The translations under genes and the position numbers were made by a program. A DNA stretch of 56,478 nucleotides from Ruminococcus sp. (lineage in GTDB: Bacteria > Bacillota > Clostridia > Oscillospirales > Ruminococcaceae): positions 1 through 56,478 of the forward strand of contig JAFXRI010000039.1 of NCBI GenBank assembly GCA_017526445.1, in the 5' to 3' direction. Positions 35,835 to 44,753 of this stretch are shown one piece after another. The notes beneath the pieces were generated by a model. The model worked only from the letters and a program-made list of their open reading frames with translations, searched no databases and had not been told where the DNA came from. How positions within the stretch are numbered: position 1 is the stretch's first letter; the number at the start of each line of letters is the position of its first letter.

Positions 35835-37541
35835 ATGCGTAAAAGGATTGCGGCGGCAGCAGCAGCTTTGCTTGCGGCTTTTTCGTGCGTGTTCTGTGCG
35901 TATGCAGCGCCTGAACAGCCGGAGGAGCCGGAATCTTCCGTGACCGAGACCACTGAGGTCACATCGCAGAGCGAGACGGAAACAGAGACTTCCGGGCAGA
36001 TCACCAAGGAGACCACGGCGGACACCTCTGTATCGGAGACAGAGACTACCGAGCAGACCACCAAGGAGACCACGGCGGACACTTCGGTATCGGAGACAGA
36101 GACTACCGAACAGACCACCAAGGAAACTACGGCTGAGACCGTTACACGTACTGAGACCGAAACGACGGCTCAGACTACCGAGCAGACTGCGGCATCCGTT
36201 TCAGTCACCGAGACAGAGGCTGCGAGCCAGGTAACGTCCGAGTCGCAGAGCGAGACGGAAAAGGAAACGGATCTTCCTGCGGCGGAGCCTTCTAAGGTTT
36301 CTCTGATCGTGGGAGATATAAAGAACGACGAGTTCGATGTATCGCTGAATATGATCCTGGAGATGCCTGTTACCAGCGCATCCATAAAGATAGAATACGA
36401 CAGCTCGCTGATGCAGCTTGCTGACAGCACCCTTAGTGATGCTCCCGGCGGGATGCCGGTCGAGAAGATCTACGACGGGTCATACAGCTATAAGTATATA
36501 AACCCCAACGGGACAAGCTACAGCGGCGTGTATGCCACCCTGCATTTTAAGATCACGGACACAGCTATGACCTCATCGGTCATATATGTGACGGTCGAGT
36601 CGCTGGAGGATAAAGACCTGCTGGATGTTCCGAACATCATACAGAACGGTATCGTAAAGTACCGCGAGACTGACAGCGGTACAGACTCGGAAGAGGAGAG
36701 CAGGAGCTCGGACAGCAGCGAGGACGAGCGGCCGGTAATAAACATCAAGGTCGGTGAGCTCCCGGTAATGCTGGAGGAGCTGGGCATACCCGATGTGAAT
36801 AATATCAGGACTGTCAAGGTGCTGGATACGGCGCTGGCAGTCTATGAGCAGGGAGCACTTTCAGCCCTTGCTCCCGGTGAGACGGAGCTGATACTGAAAT
36901 ATTCCAGCGGCAAGGAGCTGAGGTTCAGGCTCATTGTGGCAAAGGCGGATCCGGCAGCGCCGACCCCCGACAGCAGCATCGCTGAGGAGAAGGAGGACAC
37001 TTCCGGGCGGAATCTTTGCATATCTGCGGCGGTAATGTTCGCTATCGCGGCGGTGGCGCTGGAGTATGTTTTCATAATGAAGCCTTTCAAGAAAAAGCCT
37101 ATGCCGGAGGATGACGGACCGGACGGTCCCAACGAGGGCGAAACGGAGGAATTTGTCGCTTATGACGACGATGACGCTCCGGAGATGGTACAGAATCCCG
37201 AAGAGGTCTTCGCCCGCAGGATGAAGCCGGAGGAGAAACAGATACAGAGGGCAGCTCAGAAGGCTGAGGAAAAACGGCCTCAGAAACAGGCAGGCAGACC
37301 TTCACAGAAGCCTGAAAAGAAAGATGCGCATAAGCAGACACATAAGCCTGCTCAGGGAGGGACTCACAAGGCAGTAAAGGATAGTGCCGACAGATCTCTT
37401 GGGAGCGGGGCTGATAAGGCCGTGAAGAACAGGCAGCATAAGCCGTCTCAGGGAGGAACGAGAAAGCCTCCGCAGGGGAGCAGGCATAAGAGTTCTTCCG
37501 GACAGGGCGGTAAAAAGCCCGGTAGCAGAGACAAGAAATAA
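35835..37541 (+). CDS. Membrane protein with Thr/Glu stalk, cohesin-like module and basic cytoplasmic tail
   Basis: The 568 residues run as follows: signal peptide (1-24); Thr/Glu/Ser-rich stalk (25-150) with a 19-residue tandem repeat; a module at 153-278 whose pattern (KVSLIVGDIKNDEFDVSLNM, SIKIEYDSSLMQL, GTSYSGVYATLHFKITD) resembles a cohesin; an acidic linker; a small beta domain (300-370); one membrane segment (about 393-415); and a cytoplasmic tail of about 150 residues. The tail begins acidic and becomes rich in Lys, Gln, His and Gly. Cohesins bind dockerin-bearing enzymes in ruminococcal cellulosomes. The tail is not usual for such scaffoldins. The start at 35835 follows GGAGGAGG. Confidence 0.75.
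   Translation: MRKRIAAAAAALLAAFSCVFCAYAAPEQPEEPESSVTETTEVTSQSETETETSGQITKETTADTSVSETETTEQTTKETTADTSVSETETTEQTTKETTAETVTRTETETTAQTTEQTAASVSVTETEAASQVTSESQSETEKETDLPAAEPSKVSLIVGDIKNDEFDVSLNMILEMPVTSASIKIEYDSSLMQLADSTLSDAPGGMPVEKIYDGSYSYKYINPNGTSYSGVYATLHFKITDTAMTSSVIYVTVESLEDKDLLDVPNIIQNGIVKYRETDSGTDSEEESRSSDSSEDERPVINIKVGELPVMLEELGIPDVNNIRTVKVLDTALAVYEQGALSALAPGETELILKYSSGKELRFRLIVAKADPAAPTPDSSIAEEKEDTSGRNLCISAAVMFAIAAVALEYVFIMKPFKKKPMPEDDGPDGPNEGETEEFVAYDDDDAPEMVQNPEEVFARRMKPEEKQIQRAAQKAEEKRPQKQAGRPSQKPEKKDAHKQTHKPAQGGTHKAVKDSADRSLGSGADKAVKNRQHKPSQGGTRKPPQGSRHKSSSGQGGKKPGSRDKK
36003..36140 (+). repeat. 57-bp tandem repeat in the Thr/Glu stalk
   Basis: The unit begins ACCAAGGAGACCACGGCGG and recurs at 36003, 36060 and 36117, exactly 57 bp apart. 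The first two units are nearly identical; the third diverges after about 20 bases. It encodes TKETTADTSVSETETTEQT. Copy number may vary between strains. Confidence 0.9.
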
Positions 37542-37570
37542 CATCGAATGACTGCTGCACTGAAAAATTA

Positions 37571-37617
37571 AACAAGATGACGATCGCCCCGCTGCACTGC
37601 AGCGGGGCGACCTTGTT
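37571..37617 (+). terminator. Long stem-loop after the cohesin-like gene
   Basis: TCGCCCCGCTGC and GCAGCGGGGCGA form a perfect 12-bp stem around ACT (37584-37610), extended outside by AACAAG/CTTGTT. A T run is lacking, so termination may be inefficient. MITE copy C starts six bases beyond. Confidence 0.65.
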
Positions 37618-37623
37618 AATATA

Positions 37624-37833
37624 GGCAACACCGCCAACCCGCGGCTTGCGCCTCTGCACGTCATCTGCTTGCATATTTCCCGTCATAGCACACAAATTTT
37701 CCTTGCCGGGCGAAAAGCGAATTGGTCTTCGCTCGCCCGCCTGCGTCAAATTTATGCACTCTGACGAAAAATCTCAGCTCAACTTTGTTGAGCTTGCGCG
37801 TGATCTGACGCACAGGGGTTGTGCGGTATTGCC
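37624..37833 (+). mobile_element. MITE-like repeat, copy C (210 bp)
   Basis: It is nearly identical to copy B over its whole length, including both inner hairpins and the right end GGGTTGTGCGGTATTGCC. The left terminal repeat has lost one base (CCGCCAACCC instead of CCGCACAACCC). It is in the same orientation as copies A and B and again lies next to a terminator, between the cohesin-like gene and the pyrH promoter. The near-identity over 36 kb suggests recent spread. Confidence 0.85.
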
Positions 37834-37890
37834 TTAACGGATGAACAGGCGGGGGTTTGCCTGCTTTTTAAAATTTTTTGTGTTTCCCCC

Positions 37891-37919
37891 TTTACAATCA
37901 TCACAAAATATAGTATAAT
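37891..37919 (+). promoter_or_regulatory. Promoter of the pyrH-frr-uppS-cdsA-dxr-rseP-ispG-polC operon
   Basis: TTTACA (37891-37896), 17 bp and TATAAT (37914-37919) lie about 55 bases before pyrH. I see no other clear promoter before polC, so this may drive an 11-kb transcript. Confidence 0.78.
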
Positions 37920-37974
37920 TTTATTGTGAGTGATTGTGTGCGGATGCGCATTATAATATTTTAAGGAGTGGTAG

Positions 37975-38682
37975 ATGATGGCACCTAAGTATAAGAGGAT
38001 CCTTCTTAAACTCAGCGGTGAGGCTCTTGCCGGAGACAAAAAGGTCGGACTTGATTATGATGTTATCAACAGGTTCGGCGAGAGTATCAAGAAATGCGTC
38101 GATGCCGGTGTTGAGGTCGGTATCGTTGTCGGCGGAGGCAATTTCTGGAGAGGGCGTTCCAGCGGCGGTATGGACAGAACAAGAGCGGACCATATAGGTA
38201 TGCTGGCTACCGCTATGAATGCTCTGGCTGTTGCCGACGGCCTTGAGCACTGCGGTATGGAGGTAAGAGTCCAGACTGCTATCTCGATGCCGCAGGTGGC
38301 TGAACCTTATATCAGAAATAAAGCTATGAGGCATTTTGAAAAGGGAAGAGTGTGCGTGTTCGGATGCGGAACAGGAAACCCCTTCTTCTCAACTGATACT
38401 GCTGCTGCACTCAGGGCTGCCGAGATCGAAGCTGATATATTCTTTAAGGCGACTATGGTCGACGGCGTTTATAACAAGGATCCTCACAAGTTCCCTGATG
38501 CTGTGAAGTTCGATACACTGAGCTTTACTGACATCCTCTCCAAGGATCTTGCGGTCATGGATTCCACAGCAGCTGCTATGTGCAAGGATAATAATATCCC
38601 GATACTTGTTTTTGACCTTGCAGATCCGGATAATATCTACCGCGCCTGCATGGGCGAAAAGATCGGAACTATCGTAAAATAA
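37975..38682 (+). CDS. pyrH: UMP kinase
   Basis: The 235-residue amino-acid-kinase-fold enzyme has [14 protein letters not shown] at the start, [10 protein letters not shown] for nucleotide binding, and [18 protein letters not shown] and [13 protein letters not shown] near the active site. It phosphorylates UMP to UDP. AAGGAG precedes the paired ATGs at 37975 and 37978; either may be used. In most Firmicutes rpsB and tsf precede pyrH; here MITE copy C and the cohesin-like gene do. Confidence 0.97.
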   Translation: MMAPKYKRILLKLSGEALAGDKKVGLDYDVINRFGESIKKCVDAGVEVGIVVGGGNFWRGRSSGGMDRTRADHIGMLATAMNALAVADGLEHCGMEVRVQTAISMPQVAEPYIRNKAMRHFEKGRVCVFGCGTGNPFFSTDTAAALRAAEIEADIFFKATMVDGVYNKDPHKFPDAVKFDTLSFTDILSKDLAVMDSTAAAMCKDNNIPILVFDLADPDNIYRACMGEKIGTIVK

Positions 38683-38707
38683 TCATTGATCGAAAGGACT
38701 GAAAATC

Positions 38708-39262
38708 ATGAATGAAGTCAAAGAAAAAGCCAAGACCAAAATGGAAAAATCTATCAATGTGATGCTTTCGGATTTTGCATCTATCAGAGTCGGAAGGGCT
38801 AATCCTGCTGTGCTCGACAAGGTAAGAGTAGATTATTACGGCTCGCCCACTCCGGTCAACCAGCTTGCTACTGTTTCTGTTGCCGAGGCAAGAGTACTTG
38901 TTATTACTCCCTGGGACAAGAGCGTTCTCGGAAAGATCGAAAAGGCTATCCAGGCTTCGGATGTCGGGATCAATCCTCAGAATGACGGTTCCGTTCTGAG
39001 AATGACTTTTCCTCAGCTCACTGAGGAGGACAGAAAGAAGATCGTCAAGGACGTCAAGAAGCAGGGCGAGGAGACCAAGGTCGCTATCCGCTCGATCAGG
39101 CGTGATGCTATGGAAAAGTACAAGACCATGAAGAAAAACGGCGAGATCACCGAAGATGATATGAAGGATTGCGAGGATCAGGTCCAGAAGCTTACTGATA
39201 AGTTCGTTAAGCAGGTGGATGTTCACGTTGCCGAAAAAGAAAAAGAGATCATGTCGATCTGA
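38708..39262 (+). CDS. frr: Ribosome recycling factor
   Basis: The 184-residue length and the sequence are standard: FASIRVGRANPAVLDKVRVDYYG, TPVNQLATVSV, and the C-terminal helix DDMKDCEDQVQKLTDKFVKQ. It splits the post-termination ribosome with EF-G. It lies 25 bases after pyrH, the usual order, and is followed directly by uppS. Confidence 0.97.
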   Translation: MNEVKEKAKTKMEKSINVMLSDFASIRVGRANPAVLDKVRVDYYGSPTPVNQLATVSVAEARVLVITPWDKSVLGKIEKAIQASDVGINPQNDGSVLRMTFPQLTEEDRKKIVKDVKKQGEETKVAIRSIRRDAMEKYKTMKKNGEITEDDMKDCEDQVQKLTDKFVKQVDVHVAEKEKEIMSI

Positions 39263-39274
39263 TCGGTGAAGAGT

Positions 39275-39991
39275 ATGGCTAAGATCGAATTATCCGGACC
39301 GCCGCCGGTCCACGTCGGAGTTATTATGGACGGCAACGGCCGATGGGCCAAGAAGAGAGGTCTCCCGAGAAAATTCGGACACAGGGAAGGCGCAAAGAAC
39401 TTCAAGAAAATATCGCGCCATGCCAAAGCTCTTGGGATCAAGTATATAACCTATTATGCTTTTTCGACCGAGAACTGGAAAAGGCCGCAGGATGAAGTTG
39501 ATGCGCTTATGGACCTTTTCGATAAGTACCTTGACCAGATCGACGGTTTTCTTAAAGAGGAGTTCCGGATCAGGTTTATCGGGGATCTTTCAAAATTCAC
39601 TCCCAAGCTAAGGGAAAAGATGAGGCAGAAGGAAGAACTGTCGGCTAAGTATGATTCCATTACTATGATAATTGCCGCGAATTACGGCGGCAGGGATGAA
39701 CTGGCTCATGCAGCGAGACTTGCGGCTGAGGATGTAAAAGCCGGGCTTATAGCTCCCGAGGATATAACCGAGGATTACCTGCAGAAAAAACTTTATACAG
39801 AAGATATACCAAATGTCGATCTGATAATCAGGCCGGGCGGAGAGCAGAGACTGTCGAATTTCCTGATCTGGCAGTCGGCTTATGCCGAGTATTATTTTAC
39901 AGATACTCTTTGGCCCGATTTTTCCAAAAATGATCTTGAAAAAGCGGTCGAGGTCTATTGCGAGCGTAACCGCAGATTCGGCGGAGTGTGA
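39275..39991 (+). CDS. uppS: Undecaprenyl diphosphate synthase
   Basis: The 238-residue cis-prenyltransferase has VGVIMDGNGRWAKKRGLPR with the catalytic Asp, then GHREGAKN, YAFSTENWKRP, and RPGGEQRLSNFLIWQSAYAE. It makes the C55 lipid carrier for cell-wall synthesis. I chose the ATG at 39275; an in-frame GTG nine bases upstream at 39266 is possible but has no better ribosome site. It overlaps nothing and is 12 bases from frr. Confidence 0.96.
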   Translation: MAKIELSGPPPVHVGVIMDGNGRWAKKRGLPRKFGHREGAKNFKKISRHAKALGIKYITYYAFSTENWKRPQDEVDALMDLFDKYLDQIDGFLKEEFRIRFIGDLSKFTPKLREKMRQKEELSAKYDSITMIIAANYGGRDELAHAARLAAEDVKAGLIAPEDITEDYLQKKLYTEDIPNVDLIIRPGGEQRLSNFLIWQSAYAEYYFTDTLWPDFSKNDLEKAVEVYCERNRRFGGV

Positions 39992-40020
39992 GCTCTGCCC
40001 TGAAAGGACATGATCTGTAA

Positions 40021-40851
40021 ATGAAAACGCGAATCATATCGGCAGTAATTGCCATTGCTATCGCGATAATTGTGCTGGTACTGCACAACACTTTTGTATT
40101 CAACCTTGTGTTTGGTGCAATAGCTGCTCTGGCAGTCGCCGAGATATTCCATGCTACGCATCACATAAAGTTTATTGTACCGACCATTGCCTGCTGTGCT
40201 TACACGTTCATTGATATGTTTATGGACGTTTTTCATCGGAACGGCTGGCTGACATTTTTCACTAACAGGCTGTATTTCGGAGCACTTGTACTTTATATGT
40301 GCGTGTTCTATTTGAGAAATCACGAGAAGTTCAAGTATAAGGATTTCTTCTTTATGCTCGGCGTAGCGATACTGATACCCTATTCCTTCGGTACGCTGCT
40401 TCTTATGTCTTACGACAAGAGCGCCGGAATGTTCATTATCGTTATTACGCTCTGCGCAGCCTGGCTTGCTGATTCCGGTGCATATTTTGCCGGGACTTTC
40501 TTCGGAAAGACAAAGCTTTGTCCGGACATAAGTCCGAAAAAGACCGTGGAAGGCGTTGTGGGCGGTGTGATCTCCAACGGAGTGCTGATGCTCATAATCA
40601 CTCTGTTCTACGATATGTTCACCGACGGTTTTGAACCGAGGTACTTCTTTATCTGCCTGAGCGGAATGATCGCCGCTGTTGTCGGACTTATCGGAGACCT
40701 TACTGCTTCGATAATCAAAAGGCAGTGCGGTATCAAGGACTACGGCAACATCATGCCGGGACACGGCGGTGTTATGGACAGGTTTGACAGCCTGCTGCTC
40801 GTGGCGCCGTTCATGTATTATATGTATTCTCAGGGCCTGCTTGTCAAGTAA
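40021..40851 (+). CDS. cdsA: Phosphatidate cytidylyltransferase
   Basis: The 276-residue polytopic membrane enzyme has about seven helices and the C-terminal CDP-alcohol signature GDLTASIIKRQCGIKDYGN followed by MPGHGGVMDRFDS. It makes CDP-diacylglycerol, the start point of phospholipids. It follows uppS by 29 bases. A GC-rich stem without T run (40860-40895) follows. Confidence 0.95.
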   Translation: MKTRIISAVIAIAIAIIVLVLHNTFVFNLVFGAIAALAVAEIFHATHHIKFIVPTIACCAYTFIDMFMDVFHRNGWLTFFTNRLYFGALVLYMCVFYLRNHEKFKYKDFFFMLGVAILIPYSFGTLLLMSYDKSAGMFIIVITLCAAWLADSGAYFAGTFFGKTKLCPDISPKKTVEGVVGGVISNGVLMLIITLFYDMFTDGFEPRYFFICLSGMIAAVVGLIGDLTASIIKRQCGIKDYGNIMPGHGGVMDRFDSLLLVAPFMYYMYSQGLLVK

Positions 40852-40859
40852 GCCCTATC

Positions 40860-40895
40860 GGGGGCAGCGGCCGGAGCTTTTCGGCTGCCGTCCCC
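40860..40895 (+). other. GC-rich stem-loop between cdsA and the next gene
   Basis: GGGG..GCAGC pairs with GCTGC..CCCC, with an inner GCCG/CGGC. No T run follows, so it is unlikely to terminate. A TATAAT at 40905-40910 has no matching -35 and I do not call it a promoter. An RNA-processing or stabilising role is possible. Confidence 0.4.
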
Positions 40896-40934
40896 TTAAG
40901 GCGTTATAATGGGATGTATCATAGGAGGTAGGCT

Positions 40935-41462
40935 ATGAGGAAGAGCTTGAAGATCATAATTCCTGCTTCGGTATTGCTGGCTGTTATCGCTGCTGTGTTT
41001 GTTGTCAGATATGTGAAGTCGGACAACGATTTTGAATTCCGTGAGGGCGAGTATAGGTGGGAGCTCGATTATTTCGGCAAAGACAAATACTCCGAGCTGC
41101 ACGAGGAGATCAGTGATGCCGATAAAGCGGAACTTATGTCGCTGTATGATGAAGTGGACAGGGCTTTTTCCTTTGTCTGCAAGACTGACGAAGAAGCTAA
41201 GGCTGAATTCGGTGACTATCTGTATGTTTACGCAGCCGATCATACTATCGCAGATCATGAGACTCATAAACTCCGGCTGCTTACCGGAAAAGTGGACGGA
41301 GACGAAGCTGTGCTTTGGTTCTCGTATCTTAGCCGCGTCTATTCTGCAGGCGGCGAATTGCTATGCTCCTCAGGCAGCGAGAATAACCCTTGCAAGGTCA
41401 GACTGGAAGCCGAGAAGCGGGACGGGAAATGGGTTGTTACCGATAGAATGGAACACCCGTAA
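40935..41462 (+). CDS. Membrane-anchored protein of unknown function between cdsA and dxr
   Basis: I do not recognise this 175-residue protein. It has an N-terminal membrane segment (about 7-24) preceded by Lys/Arg, so the rest should face outward. The outer part is acidic and helical at first, with no Cys-based lipobox. It ends in a beta-rich part (VRLEAEKRDGKWVVTDRMEHP), a pattern seen in NTF2-like or DUF4829-like extracellular domains. Three cysteines are present. It begins after AGGAGG and lies 24 bases before dxr, inside a normally conserved operon. Confidence 0.75.
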   Translation: MRKSLKIIIPASVLLAVIAAVFVVRYVKSDNDFEFREGEYRWELDYFGKDKYSELHEEISDADKAELMSLYDEVDRAFSFVCKTDEEAKAEFGDYLYVYAADHTIADHETHKLRLLTGKVDGDEAVLWFSYLSRVYSAGGELLCSSGSENNPCKVRLEAEKRDGKWVVTDRMEHP

Positions 41463-41485
41463 TTTTAACAGAAAGATCTGAAAAT

Positions 41486-42631
41486 ATGAAAACCATCACT
41501 ATACTTGGCTCGACCGGTTCGATCGGTACGCAGTCATTAGAAATTGCTAAAAAGCATAAGTTTAAAGTAAAAGCACTTGCGGCTCATTCAAATACAGATC
41601 TGCTTGCGGGACAGGTAAAAGAGTTCGGAGCAGAGTATGCCTGTATTTTCTGCGAGGATAAGGTCAATGCTCTTAAAGAGGCATTGAATAATGAAGATGT
41701 AACTGTCCTTTCGGGTATGGAAGGGCTCAAAGCTATTGCGGAGCTTGACGGCGTCGATATAATGATCAACTCCGTCGTCGGGATGGTCGGGCTTGAACCG
41801 ACTCTCACGGCTATTGCTCACGGTACAGACATTGCTCTTGCCAATAAGGAAACGCTTGTTGCCGGAGGAGAACTTGTCATCAGGGCTGCATCGGAAAAAG
41901 GCGTGAAGATATATCCTGTTGACAGTGAACATTCGGCGATCTTTCAGTGCCTGCAGGGAAATAAACGGGAACAGGTGAGCAAGATACTGCTTACTGCATC
42001 CGGCGGGCCTTTTTTCGGAAAAACGCGAAACGAGCTTGAAGGAGTTACCGTTGATCAGGCCCTCTCTCATCCTAACTGGTCTATGGGCAGAAAAATAACC
42101 ATTGACTCTGCTACACTGATGAATAAGGGGCTGGAGTTCATCGAGGCTATGTGGCTTTTCGGACTCCGTCCCGACCAGATCGAGATCATCGTTCACAGGG
42201 AAAGCGTTATACATTCGGCTGTTGAGTATAATGACCATTCTGTTATTGCTCAGATGGGCGTCCCGGATATGAAAATACCGATACAGTATGCGCTCCTTTA
42301 TCCTGACAGAGTGGATTGTCCGACTAAAGAGCTTTCTCTTACCGATTACGGAAGACTTACCTTTGCTAAGCCTGACTTTGAGACTTTTGAGTGCCTGAGT
42401 GCCTGCATAAAGGCTGTCACGGCCGGAGGTACAATGCCGGCGATGGTGAACGGTGCCAATGAAGCCGCTGTTGCTGCTTTCCTTGACGGGAAGATCGATT
42501 TTCTCGATATCGGAAGGATCGTTACAAGCGTGCTGGATGAATTTGAGAGCAAGCCGGTGACTTGCCTTGACGACGTTCTCGAAGCTGACAGAACAGCAAG
42601 AGCGTATGCAGAAAAGCAAATAAACAGATAA
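41486..42631 (+). CDS. dxr: 1-deoxy-D-xylulose 5-phosphate reductoisomerase
   Basis: The 381-residue enzyme begins with the NADPH motif LGSTGSIGTQSLEI, then has ALANKETLVAGG, PVDSEHSAIFQCL and MNKGLEFIEAMWLF, all diagnostic. It commits carbon to isoprenoids by the MEP pathway, feeding uppS. Fosmidomycin is the known inhibitor of this family. Confidence 0.97.
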   Translation: MKTITILGSTGSIGTQSLEIAKKHKFKVKALAAHSNTDLLAGQVKEFGAEYACIFCEDKVNALKEALNNEDVTVLSGMEGLKAIAELDGVDIMINSVVGMVGLEPTLTAIAHGTDIALANKETLVAGGELVIRAASEKGVKIYPVDSEHSAIFQCLQGNKREQVSKILLTASGGPFFGKTRNELEGVTVDQALSHPNWSMGRKITIDSATLMNKGLEFIEAMWLFGLRPDQIEIIVHRESVIHSAVEYNDHSVIAQMGVPDMKIPIQYALLYPDRVDCPTKELSLTDYGRLTFAKPDFETFECLSACIKAVTAGGTMPAMVNGANEAAVAAFLDGKIDFLDIGRIVTSVLDEFESKPVTCLDDVLEADRTARAYAEKQINR

Positions 42632-42650
42632 AAAGCAGAAAGGCAGCAAA

Positions 42651-43691
42651 ATGAAGATACTCATAGCAATACTGATATTTGAAATCATCATAGTGATCCA
42701 CGAGTTCGGTCACTTTATCGTCGCCAAGATGTGCGGCGTAAAGGTAAATGAGTTCTCGATCGGTCTCGGACCTGCGATCTTTAAAAAGCAGAAAGGCGAA
42801 ACGCTTTATGCTCTGCGCATCGTTCCCTTCGGCGGATACTGTGCTATGGAGGGCGAGGACAAGGACTCCGATGACGACAGATCTTTCAACAAGAAATCCG
42901 TTCCAAAGCGTATGGCAATAGTTCTCGCCGGTATAGTGATGAATCTGATACTTGGATTTGTGCTGCTGGTGATCTATACAGTTGTCACAGCACCTATTAC
43001 TTCGACAACTGTATCAAAATTTGACAGTGAAACCGCAAGATCACACGTTACCGGTCTTGAGGCAGGCGATGAGATCGTAAGCATAAACGGTATGCATATC
43101 TTTACGGATATGGATATGAGCTACCAGTTCCAGAATGATGAAGACAGCGTTTTTGAAATGGAAGTGATCAGAAACGGCGAGAAGATCAAGCTGGAAAACG
43201 TGGCGTTTGATATAAAAGATGAAAAAATGCATATCGACTTCTATGTCAAACCGATAGAAGCGAATTTCTTTACAGTAACGTCGTATGCTTTCCGGCATAC
43301 TGTAACTGACGGAAGACTGATCTATATAACCCTGATAGATATGATAACCGGAAAGTATTCTTTGCGGGATCTCTCCGGACCGGTGGGCATCGTCAATGTT
43401 ATCGGTGATGTTATCGACAGCGAGACGGATGAGGAAAAGGGTATAGACTGGTCGGGGCTGATGCAGCAGATGCTTTCTCTTGCCGCATTCATCACGATCA
43501 ATATAGGTCTGTTCAATCTGCTGCCGCTCCCGGCTCTTGACGGAGGAAGACTGATCTTCCTGATAATCGAAGCGATACGCAGAAAGCCTGTCCCTCCCGA
43601 AAAGGAAGGTATGGTGCATCTTATCGGTATGGCGGCGCTGCTGCTGCTTATGGCGATCGTTACTGTCAGTGATGTTCTTAAACTCTTTTGA
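42651..43691 (+). CDS. rseP: RIP metalloprotease RseP (site-2 protease)
   Basis: The 346-residue membrane protease has zinc motif HEFGH near residue 18 in the first membrane helix. One PDZ domain lies in the middle (GLEAGDEIVSINGM), and the C-terminal NLLPLPALDGGRL carries the third zinc ligand. It cuts membrane-embedded regulators or signal-peptide remnants. It follows dxr by 19 bases, the normal order. Confidence 0.95.
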   Translation: MKILIAILIFEIIIVIHEFGHFIVAKMCGVKVNEFSIGLGPAIFKKQKGETLYALRIVPFGGYCAMEGEDKDSDDDRSFNKKSVPKRMAIVLAGIVMNLILGFVLLVIYTVVTAPITSTTVSKFDSETARSHVTGLEAGDEIVSINGMHIFTDMDMSYQFQNDEDSVFEMEVIRNGEKIKLENVAFDIKDEKMHIDFYVKPIEANFFTVTSYAFRHTVTDGRLIYITLIDMITGKYSLRDLSGPVGIVNVIGDVIDSETDEEKGIDWSGLMQQMLSLAAFITINIGLFNLLPLPALDGGRLIFLIIEAIRRKPVPPEKEGMVHLIGMAALLLLMAIVTVSDVLKLF

Positions 43692-43703
43692 TGAGGTGTA
43701 GAT

Positions 43704-44744
43704 ATGAACAGAAATGTTAAAGCCGTTAAGGTCGGGAACTGTACTCTTGACGGAAAAAAAATATATATCCAGTCGATGATAAATGTTCCGGCAGAAGATA
43801 TCGAAGGCTCCGTCAGACAGGCTGTTGAACTGGAAAAGGCCGGCTGTGAGATAATCCGCGCAGCCATACCGAATATGGATGCGGTAAAACTCATCCCGGC
43901 GATAAAGGATAAGATCAGTATCCCGCTTGTCGCTGATATACATTTTGACTACAGGCTTGCGGTCGCTTCTGCTGAGGCCGGGATAGACAAGATAAGGATC
44001 AATCCGGGCAATATCGGTGATATGGATAAAGTCAAGGCTGTTGTAAAGGCCTGCAGCAGCAGGAACATCCCTATAAGGATCGGTGTTAACGGCGGATCCC
44101 TTGAAAAAGACCTGCTCGAAAAGTATGGCAGACCAACTCCCGAAGCTCTTGTGGAAAGCGCTATGAGACACGTCAGGATACTCGAAGAGTGTGATTTCGG
44201 AGATATAGTTATCTCGCTGAAATCCTCGGATGTTCCGACGATGATAGGTGCATACAGGCTTCTTGCGGAACAGTGCTGTTATCCGCTGCACCTGGGTGTT
44301 ACTGAGGCGGGGACTCAGAGAATGGGTATCATAAAATCTGCCGTCGGGATAGGCTCACTCCTTTGTGACGGTATAGGCGAGACGATCCGGGTATCACTTA
44401 CCGATGATCCGGTCAATGAGATCTACGCTGCGAAGGATATACTCAAAGCTGTCGGAAAAGGAAAAGGCGTGAAGATCGTATCCTGTCCGACCTGCGGGAG
44501 GACCAAGATCGACCTTATTTACCTCGCAAAGAAAGTCGAGGATGCTGTAAGGGATATCGATAAGGATATAACCGTTGCTGTTATGGGATGTGTTGTAAAC
44601 GGTATCGGAGAATCCGGCAATGCTGATATTGGTATCGCCGGAGGAGACGGATGTGCTGTGCTGTTTGCAAAAGGAGAAAGAATAAGAAAAGTCAGCGAGG
44701 ATGAAGCGCTTGAAGCGCTGCTTGCTGAGATAGAAAAGCTGTAA
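43704..44744 (+). CDS. ispG: 4-hydroxy-3-methylbut-2-enyl diphosphate synthase (GcpE)
   Basis: The 346-residue enzyme has the TIM-barrel start VKVGNCTLDGKKIYIQSM and a C-terminal iron-sulfur domain with CPTCGRTKIDL and GCVVNGIGES, whose three Cys bind the 4Fe-4S cluster. It performs the penultimate MEP-pathway step. The gap to rseP is 12 bases, and to polC nine. Confidence 0.97.
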   Translation: MNRNVKAVKVGNCTLDGKKIYIQSMINVPAEDIEGSVRQAVELEKAGCEIIRAAIPNMDAVKLIPAIKDKISIPLVADIHFDYRLAVASAEAGIDKIRINPGNIGDMDKVKAVVKACSSRNIPIRIGVNGGSLEKDLLEKYGRPTPEALVESAMRHVRILEECDFGDIVISLKSSDVPTMIGAYRLLAEQCCYPLHLGVTEAGTQRMGIIKSAVGIGSLLCDGIGETIRVSLTDDPVNEIYAAKDILKAVGKGKGVKIVSCPTCGRTKIDLIYLAKKVEDAVRDIDKDITVAVMGCVVNGIGESGNADIGIAGGDGCAVLFAKGERIRKVSEDEALEALLAEIEKL

Positions 44745-44753
44745 GGATATAGG

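Noticed and set aside
40905-40910. TATAAT before the unknown gene at 40935
   Set aside because: No -35-like hexamer at 16-18 bp and no extended -10; the gene is probably read from the upstream promoter.
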